A stretch of DNA of 64,000 nt, from positions 62,001 through 126,000 of the forward strand of contig JARLHQ010000028.1 of NCBI GenBank assembly GCA_031292175.1, in the 5' to 3' direction. Shown piece after piece: positions 57,964 to 64,000 of this stretch. The notes below the pieces were generated by a model, which was not told where the DNA came from, searched no databases, and saw only the letters and a program-made list of their open reading frames with translations. The translations under genes and the position numbers were made by a program. Within the stretch, counting starts at the first letter, position 1. The number at the start of each line of letters is the position of its first letter. Source of the stretch: Humidesulfovibrio sp. (GTDB lineage: Bacteria > Desulfobacterota > Desulfovibrionia > Desulfovibrionales > Desulfovibrionaceae).

Positions 57964-59187
57964 TCAGACCGAGCGGCTTTCCAACTGCGAGATGTAACTT
58001 TCGATATCGCCGGAAGCCAAGCCTTCGGGAAAATCGCCACCCGGAGCAGGCAGGCCCGGCACACAATCGCTGGAGTTGACGGCTGGAAGGCTGTTCTCTC
58101 GCAGTGCGGCACTGGCGTCGTAATTGAAGATCCGCGAGGAATACTCCTCCGGCGCGCCTGAGAGCGTGGCCACGGCCTGCTTCACCGGCGTGTGGAACTC
58201 CTTGCGGGTGAAAAGATAGTCGTCGCGGTAGCCGGTGAAGGTAAACATACCCTTGTCCTTGCAGGACTCCAGGTAACCGTCCAGCTGGGAGAGCTTGTTC
58301 TCGCGGATAAGGGTGGCGATGGCCTTGGTGTTGCGGAGGACCGAGAGCAACGGCACAGAGTGACGCAGCCTGGGCATGTAGAGCAGCTGTTGGTTGATGA
58401 TGCCAGCCAGGCTGTGGGAAAGTTGCAGGCGGGTGTGTTCATTGGAGAGGGACTTGGTGAGGTTGCACATGCGGTGCACAGCCTCCTCGTGCGAACCCGC
58501 GTGCATGGTGGTGATGACCAAATGCCCGGATTCCGCAGCGTCCAGCGAGAGCTGGATCGTCTCCGCCGCGCGCATCTCGCCCACGACGATGACATCGGGC
58601 GCTTGTCGAAGCACATCAAGCAACCCGTGCTGGTAGGAATGGAAATGCTTGCCCAGCTCACGCTGTTCGATGAAGGCCTGTTTCGACGCGAACAGATATT
58701 CAATGGGATCTTCCAGCGTCACGACATGGCAGGCCCTGCTGTTGTTGATCTCATTGATGAGCGCGGCGATGGTCGTGGTCTTGCCACTGCCTGTCGAGCC
58801 GCAGATGACCAGCAGACCGGACTTTAGCCCACAAAAGTCGCGCAGGGATGGATGCAGGTTCAAGCTGTCCAGATCTGGAACAACGCTGGGCAGAAAACGG
58901 ATGGCCAAACTCACGCCGCGATGGGAGCTGAACACGTTGAGGCGCATCCGCTTGCCGGAAACGGTCAGGGCCAGGTCCGTGGACCATTGCTCCTTGAGCT
59001 GGCGCTTCTGGCGCGGGTTCAGGATGGTCTCCACCAACGCGTCGACGTACTGGGGGGCAAGCACGTGCTGTTTTTGGAAACAGACCTCGCCATCGCGACG
59101 GCACACGAGAGGGTGGCCGCCGGTGATGTGCAGATCCGAGAAGCCCCGCTCGTGGCAGGCGTTGATGATCTTCGTGAAGGTTTCCAT
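57964..59187 (-). CDS. pilT: PilT-like ATPase
   Basis: Walker A GSTGSGKTTTIAALI; VVTLEDPIEYLF; VGEMRAAETIQLSLDAAESGHLVITTMHAGS. Confidence 0.93.
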   Translation of the reverse strand: METFTKIINACHERGFSDLHITGGHPLVCRRDGEVCFQKQHVLAPQYVDALVETILNPRQKRQLKEQWSTDLALTVSGKRMRLNVFSSHRGVSLAIRFLPSVVPDLDSLNLHPSLRDFCGLKSGLLVICGSTGSGKTTTIAALINEINNSRACHVVTLEDPIEYLFASKQAFIEQRELGKHFHSYQHGLLDVLRQAPDVIVVGEMRAAETIQLSLDAAESGHLVITTMHAGSHEEAVHRMCNLTKSLSNEHTRLQLSHSLAGIINQQLLYMPRLRHSVPLLSVLRNTKAIATLIRENKLSQLDGYLESCKDKGMFTFTGYRDDYLFTRKEFHTPVKQAVATLSGAPEEYSSRIFNYDASAALRENSLPAVNSSDCVPGLPAPGGDFPEGLASGDIESYISQLESRSV

Positions 59188-59376
59188 GCGATGTCGTCCT
59201 GATAAATGTGGTACATGGGCGATGGGCCATGGTGCGGCTCGCCCCGGGAAGCCCTTTTCCCGACGGGCCTCAGACTGCAAAAGACGTATTCAGGCTGCGC
59301 TCAATGCATTGCGACAGCCTATATATCGTCAAAAATTACTGATAGCTACAAAATACTCTAAAGGCATAGAAATACC

Positions 59377-59409
59377 TAAAAAAGCCCGGTATCCTTGAGG
59401 AAACCGGGC
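59377..59409 (-). terminator. terminator of universal stress protein gene
   Basis: Stem GCCCGGT/ACCGGGC followed on the minus strand by TTTTTT. Confidence 0.7.
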
Positions 59410-59459
59410 CAGATGTCATATCCAAGTCCCCGCATCAAAAAACAAACAGCCAGTTGGAG

Positions 59460-59885
59460 CTAGCGTATGAGCAGCACCGGGCAGTTGGCTTCGGAGAGCA
59501 CAGCGTGGGCCGCGCTGCCCATGAGCAAGCCCCCCAGGTCCGACCGCCCGTGCGACCCCATGACGATGAGGTCATAGTCACCGCCATTGGCCTCACCGAT
59601 GATGACGTCACCGGGATGGCCCTCTTTGATAATGAGCGCCGGTTCCGAGCCGATCTCCCTCAATTTCTTGGCGTAGGGCGCCAGCAGCTTCTCCGCCTTC
59701 TGCACATACTCGTGTACAAGCCCCTCTCGCGCTCCCCCGCCAACGAGCATGGGAATGTGGCTGTAGCAATGCAGCAGCGCCACATGGGCCCCTTGCGTCT
59801 GAGCCAGACCCAGGACGTAGCGGAAAGCGTGCTTAGAATGTTCGGAATCGTCAATGGGCACGAGAATCTTCTTGAATGTCAGCAC
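59460..59885 (-). CDS. universal stress protein (UspA family)
   Basis: KKILVPIDDSEHSKHAFRYVLGLA; DLIVMGSHGRSDLGGLLMGSAAHAVLSEANCPVLLIR. Confidence 0.95.
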   Translation of the reverse strand: MLTFKKILVPIDDSEHSKHAFRYVLGLAQTQGAHVALLHCYSHIPMLVGGGAREGLVHEYVQKAEKLLAPYAKKLREIGSEPALIIKEGHPGDVIIGEANGGDYDLIVMGSHGRSDLGGLLMGSAAHAVLSEANCPVLLIR

Positions 59886-60004
59886 AGCGGTCCCCTTTTG
59901 CCTTGTGTCATCTTGAGAGAGGAATGCCTGAGGCGCATGGGGGAGTCAATACGGCGGGCGCAAAGGCAAATCCCAGCCAGCTTGCTGCCGAAGCCCTGCT
60001 TTTG

Positions 60005-61378
60005 TCAGCAATTCGCCACGATGGCGGCGAGACCGCCCTGCGCAGTCTCCTTGTACTTGCAATTCATGTCCTTGCCCGTGGCCATCATGGTCTCAATAGC
60101 CTGATCCAGCCCGACCTTGTATCTCGCCGGAAGCACATCCGTGGCGATGATAAAGGCGGTATATGCTTTCACAACGCTCATCGCGTTGCGTTCGATGCAC
60201 GGGATCTGGACATACCCGCCAACGGGGTCGCAGGTCATCCCCAGATGCTGCTCCAGGGCCGTCTCGGCCGCATTTTCGGTGACGTCCGCATCATAACCCG
60301 TCGCGTGGGACAACATGGCGGCCGCCATGGCCGAGGCCACGCCTATTTCGGCCTGGCAACCGCCCTCGGCCCCGGCAATGGTGGCGTTGTGCTTGGCCAG
60401 AAAACCAACAGCGGCAGCCGCCAAAAGACCCTCCCGGACGGATTGCTCCGAGAGGCCAAGCCGGGTGCGCATGATCTTGGCTATGGCCGGAATGATCCCG
60501 GCCGAGCCGCAGGTCGGGGCCGTGACGATGATGTGCCCGGCCGCGTTCTCTTCCGCGGCAGCAAAGGCGAAGGCGCACATCTGTCCAATGATGTTCTCGT
60601 GGGTCTGGCGCTTGATCTCGGACCGTTCAAAGAGATGATTCGCCTTGCGGTGCAGCCCGATGGGCCCCGGCAACACCCCCTCCGCCGCAAGGCCAGCGTT
60701 CACGGCTTCGTCCATAACCCGCAGGATGGTGTCGAGCCCGTCCATTATCTCCAGCTCGCCAGCTCCGGTCACGGCCATCTCGTTTTCCAAGATTAGCCGG
60801 TGCAGGTGCAAACCATTCTCTTTAAGCTGCCTCTTCAGTCCCAGCATGTTTTCATAGGGATAGGTGGGGACCCCGCGTGGCACTATCGGCTGCCCCTTGA
60901 ACTGGATAAACCCGCCCCCCGGAGAGGCGTACTCACGTTCAAACACGGGCGCGGCCGCGCCGTCCGGTCCGGTCAGCCGGATGATCATGGTGTTATTGCA
61001 GGGATAGTCATGCTCAATCGCGTCGAAGACGACCGTATCGGCGTTGATGTTCAGGCGCACAGCCCCAAGGTCCAGGGGACGCTCAACGAGAGGGTCACTG
61101 CCCAATTCATCGAGAAATTCCGGGGAACAGGACTCGGGCGAACGCCCCAGCAGTCCGGCAAGGACGGCCCGAACCGTCCCATGCCCCTTTCCTGTGGCCG
61201 AGAGGCTCCCAAAAAGATGCACCTGCACCCCGGAAACACTGGAGAGCGTTGCGGCAGGAAGCGCCCTGGCGGCCTGGATGAAATCGTATGCGGCCCTCAT
61301 GGGCCCGATGGTGTGCGAACTGGAGGGCCCAGGACCGATTTTGAAGAGATCAAAAATGCTCAAATCAATGGCAGACAT
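60005..61378 (-). CDS. sdaA: L-serine ammonia-lyase (iron-sulfur type)
   Basis: SIFDLFKIGPGPSSSHTIGPMRAAYDF; TAPTCGSAGIIPAIAKIM; AEGGCQAEIGVASAMAAA; TCDPVGGYVQIPCIERNA. Confidence 0.97.
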   Translation of the reverse strand: MSAIDLSIFDLFKIGPGPSSSHTIGPMRAAYDFIQAARALPAATLSSVSGVQVHLFGSLSATGKGHGTVRAVLAGLLGRSPESCSPEFLDELGSDPLVERPLDLGAVRLNINADTVVFDAIEHDYPCNNTMIIRLTGPDGAAAPVFEREYASPGGGFIQFKGQPIVPRGVPTYPYENMLGLKRQLKENGLHLHRLILENEMAVTGAGELEIMDGLDTILRVMDEAVNAGLAAEGVLPGPIGLHRKANHLFERSEIKRQTHENIIGQMCAFAFAAAEENAAGHIIVTAPTCGSAGIIPAIAKIMRTRLGLSEQSVREGLLAAAAVGFLAKHNATIAGAEGGCQAEIGVASAMAAAMLSHATGYDADVTENAAETALEQHLGMTCDPVGGYVQIPCIERNAMSVVKAYTAFIIATDVLPARYKVGLDQAIETMMATGKDMNCKYKETAQGGLAAIVANC

Positions 61379-61931
61379 GGTGCCCCTTCGTGTCGCGGTG
61401 GAGTGTGCCGGTCCGCCGGCATGCGAAAATTGCAACGTATTTTCCTTCCTGGCACGCCAGCGGGCGAGCCCCCCGGAGAAGGGTTTGTCCGCAGAGCATT
61501 ACCCCCTCCTAAACGTCCAGGACCGCCACGATGTCCCCTGCCCTGCCACGTTTATCCCGGCAGCTTCCTCTCTGCGTCCAGCTCGTATCATACAGCGTGC
61601 AAGCAAATTTGCCAACTCTGCGCTGCGCTCGGAAGGGTACAGGTGCGGGGTACAATTGCCCCGAAAGCCTGATTTTGGACACCTGATAGGGCTACGATTT
61701 GCACCGTAACCCCTTGGTATCAGCCGGAGAGGGAGGGAGTTGAGCCTTGATAGGCTTATAAAGCCTATATCCGTTTAGCAGGCGGAATTACGTATTCAAA
61801 ACCGCCGACGAAATAAAACAGAACGGTAGCCCGATTGAACTCAGCGTCATTGGATGACGCGGGGTATCATAGGTCGGCATTACAATGAGCGGAATGAAGA
61901 ACCAAATGCGCCGTCTTCATCTGGAACTGGT

Positions 61932-61967
61932 GCCGTTAGCCACCGCTTAAACGTGTTGGCTAACGGC
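61932..61967. repeat. hairpin-forming inverted repeat
   Basis: GCCGTTAGCCA-(14 nt)-TGGCTAACGGC, perfect 11-bp arms. Confidence 0.8.
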
Positions 61968-62174
61968 TTCGCGAAGGTGACTATGCTCCTCTGGGGAACA
62001 CAACGTATCCAGAGCGATCATGATGCGTAGCCGGTCCTTGAGCGTGCCCACCCCGCTAACATACTCAGAATCAAGACTGACATGATGCGGGGTGCTGGCT
62101 CCACCGCAGACGCCGGAATGCGCAATACGTGCTGTGCTCCTAATGGCCTCCGATCGTTCAAGCCATTGCGGCAA
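61947..62174 (-). CDS. hypothetical ORF, possibly a gene remnant
   Basis: 75-aa ATG ORF in an otherwise empty interval; no recognised family. Confidence 0.25.
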   Translation of the reverse strand: MPQWLERSEAIRSTARIAHSGVCGGASTPHHVSLDSEYVSGVGTLKDRLRIMIALDTLCSPEEHSHLREAVSQHV

Positions 62175-62201
62175 TTGCTGTCATGCGCTTGGTCCCAACA
62201 G

Positions 62202-63962
62202 CTAAGCGCCGGACTTCATCCGCTCGATGAGCGTTCGCAGGCTCTGCGTCTGATGGGCCATCTCTGCAATTGCCTGGGCGGACTGGTTCATGGCGCTGGC
62301 CGTTTCGCTGGCGATGCGGCTGACATCTTCAATGCTCCGGTTGATCTCCTCGCTGGCGGAGGACTGTTCCTCGCTGGCCGTGGCGATGGAACGAACCTGG
62401 TCAGTTGCGACCTCCACGAGGCGCACGATCTCCTGGAGGGCTTCTCCGGACTGATTGGCGAGATGGGTCGCGTGCTCGATGCTGTGCACAGCGTGCCCCA
62501 CGTTCTCCAAGTTCTTCTTGGTACCATCCTGAATCCCTCGGATGGCGTCACCGACCTCCTTGGTGGCGGTCATGGTCTTTTCAGCCAGTTTGCGCACCTC
62601 GTCGGCAACGACGGCAAAGCCGCGCCCCGCATCACCGGCACGCGCGGCTTCTATGGCCGCGTTCAAGGCCAACAGGTTGGTCTGGTCCGCGATATCGGAG
62701 ATGACGTTCATGATTTGGCCGATGCCCTCGGCCTGCTTGCCCAACTCGCCCATATCCTGCTTCATGGTGTTGGACACGGTCTGCACAGAGTCGATGCCCG
62801 CGACCACCTGGCCCACAATCTTCGCGCCTTCCAGGGCCTTGACCCTGGCTGTTCCCGAGGAGTCCGCCGCCTGCGAAGCGCTCTTGGCCACCTCCAGCAC
62901 CGTGGCGTTCATCTCCTCCATGGCCGTGGCAGTCTCGGCGATGCGCTGAGACTCTACCTCGGTGCCGCGGCTGGACTGCTCCACCTGGGCCGAGAGCTCT
63001 TCAGAGGCCGAACTGATGACCTCCACAACCTTCTCCAACTGACTGGCCGCCTCCATCATGCCCTCGGCCTTGGCGCGCTCGGCCGCGGCCTTGGCCACAT
63101 TCGCCTCGTCCGTGGCGATCTTGGCCAGGCGCGCCTGCTCGGCGGCCTCAGCGGTCTTCTGATCCGCCTCGGCGATCTTGCCCTTCATGGTCTTCACCAT
63201 GCCCTGCAACACGTGGTAGACGCCGCCCACCCTCTTCTGCGGGCGGAAGGCCACGTCCAGGTCGCCACCGGCGATCTTGCTCGAAACGTCTTGCAGGTAG
63301 CCAGGGTCCTCGCCCAGTTGGGCCAGCACGCTGCGGATGAGCAGGACGGCGATGCCAGCGCCCACCAGCGCCGCCAGGATGATGATGGTAAGGCTCAGGC
63401 TCTTTCCGCGCTCGTACGTCGCCGCAGCCAGCTTGGCCTCATCCGCGCCGCCCTTGTCGTTGATGGCGACGTCCTTCTGGATTAAGCTTAAACATTGGCT
63501 GAACTCATCCTTGAGACTGCCGCTCAGGGCCAGGGCCTCCTGCTCACGCCCGTTGCCCGCCAGTTCAAGAATCGTCGGAATTTTCTCCGCATAGACCTTC
63601 CAGTGCGCACCGAATTCTTCATACGCCGCGCGCTCCTCGGGCGAGGAGATGAGAGGCTCGTAAATCTTGCGCACCTTCTCCAGGGCGCCCAGGCGCTCCT
63701 CTATGGCCTTGCGCGACGCTTCCCGATCTTGATCGGCGGTCTGCGTCAGGTAGAGCAGCTGGTAACGCCGCACACCCTGGGCGAACCTGTCCAGTTTCGA
63801 GACCTCGCGGATGCTCGGCAGCCAGTTGTTCGCCAGCTGGTCGGCGTTGTAGTTGAGCGAATTGAGGGCGTTCAGCGCCACCGCTCCGCTCACAAGCATC
63901 AGAAGCACTATAACACCGAAACCCAGGCTGAGCTTTGTTGAGAGCTTGAGCGAGGAGAACAT
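62202..63962 (-). CDS. methyl-accepting chemotaxis protein
   Basis: 4HB-like sensor, HAMP, and [46 protein letters not shown]. Confidence 0.97.
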   Translation of the reverse strand: MFSSLKLSTKLSLGFGVIVLLMLVSGAVALNALNSLNYNADQLANNWLPSIREVSKLDRFAQGVRRYQLLYLTQTADQDREASRKAIEERLGALEKVRKIYEPLISSPEERAAYEEFGAHWKVYAEKIPTILELAGNGREQEALALSGSLKDEFSQCLSLIQKDVAINDKGGADEAKLAAATYERGKSLSLTIIILAALVGAGIAVLLIRSVLAQLGEDPGYLQDVSSKIAGGDLDVAFRPQKRVGGVYHVLQGMVKTMKGKIAEADQKTAEAAEQARLAKIATDEANVAKAAAERAKAEGMMEAASQLEKVVEVISSASEELSAQVEQSSRGTEVESQRIAETATAMEEMNATVLEVAKSASQAADSSGTARVKALEGAKIVGQVVAGIDSVQTVSNTMKQDMGELGKQAEGIGQIMNVISDIADQTNLLALNAAIEAARAGDAGRGFAVVADEVRKLAEKTMTATKEVGDAIRGIQDGTKKNLENVGHAVHSIEHATHLANQSGEALQEIVRLVEVATDQVRSIATASEEQSSASEEINRSIEDVSRIASETASAMNQSAQAIAEMAHQTQSLRTLIERMKSGA

Positions 63963-64000
63963 GGCCAGGACCTCCATAATTGGATCAAGTCCGAAAGTTG

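Overview
This is a GC-rich bacterial chromosomal window. Family content (NFACT, SahR-like ArsR-methyltransferase next to ahcY, MCE/Mla operon, many signalling proteins) suggests a Desulfovibrio-type sulfate reducer, but that is inference. Most of it is ordinary chromosome: about 50 confident CDSs and a minus-strand Gly/Cys tRNA cluster, with no CRISPR array, rRNA operon, prophage or intact IS element seen. The strongest unexplained item is a 72-codon gene missed by the ORF track (13549..13767, minus) between a TolC-family gene and a lytic transglycosylase. It reads MGLFSSRRRPEAKTLPGLKCPACGGGIYLNRA-U(UGA)-RETSLRCTGCGEKYQLQDFIDQMDEGFEEEVGFVPLDRL. It has two CXXC motifs flanking an in-frame UGA, and a SECIS-like hairpin starts right after the UGA, so it is a likely selenoprotein. 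Other items: a palindrome cluster with a perfect 18-bp inverted repeat (45886-46079), a large TPR-like membrane protein with a retroviral-type CCHC zinc knuckle, a ~760-bp gene-poor interval that may be a mobile-element scar (61440-62200), and several divergent regulator/transporter pairs with candidate operators. All calls come from reading the sequence; no database search was run.
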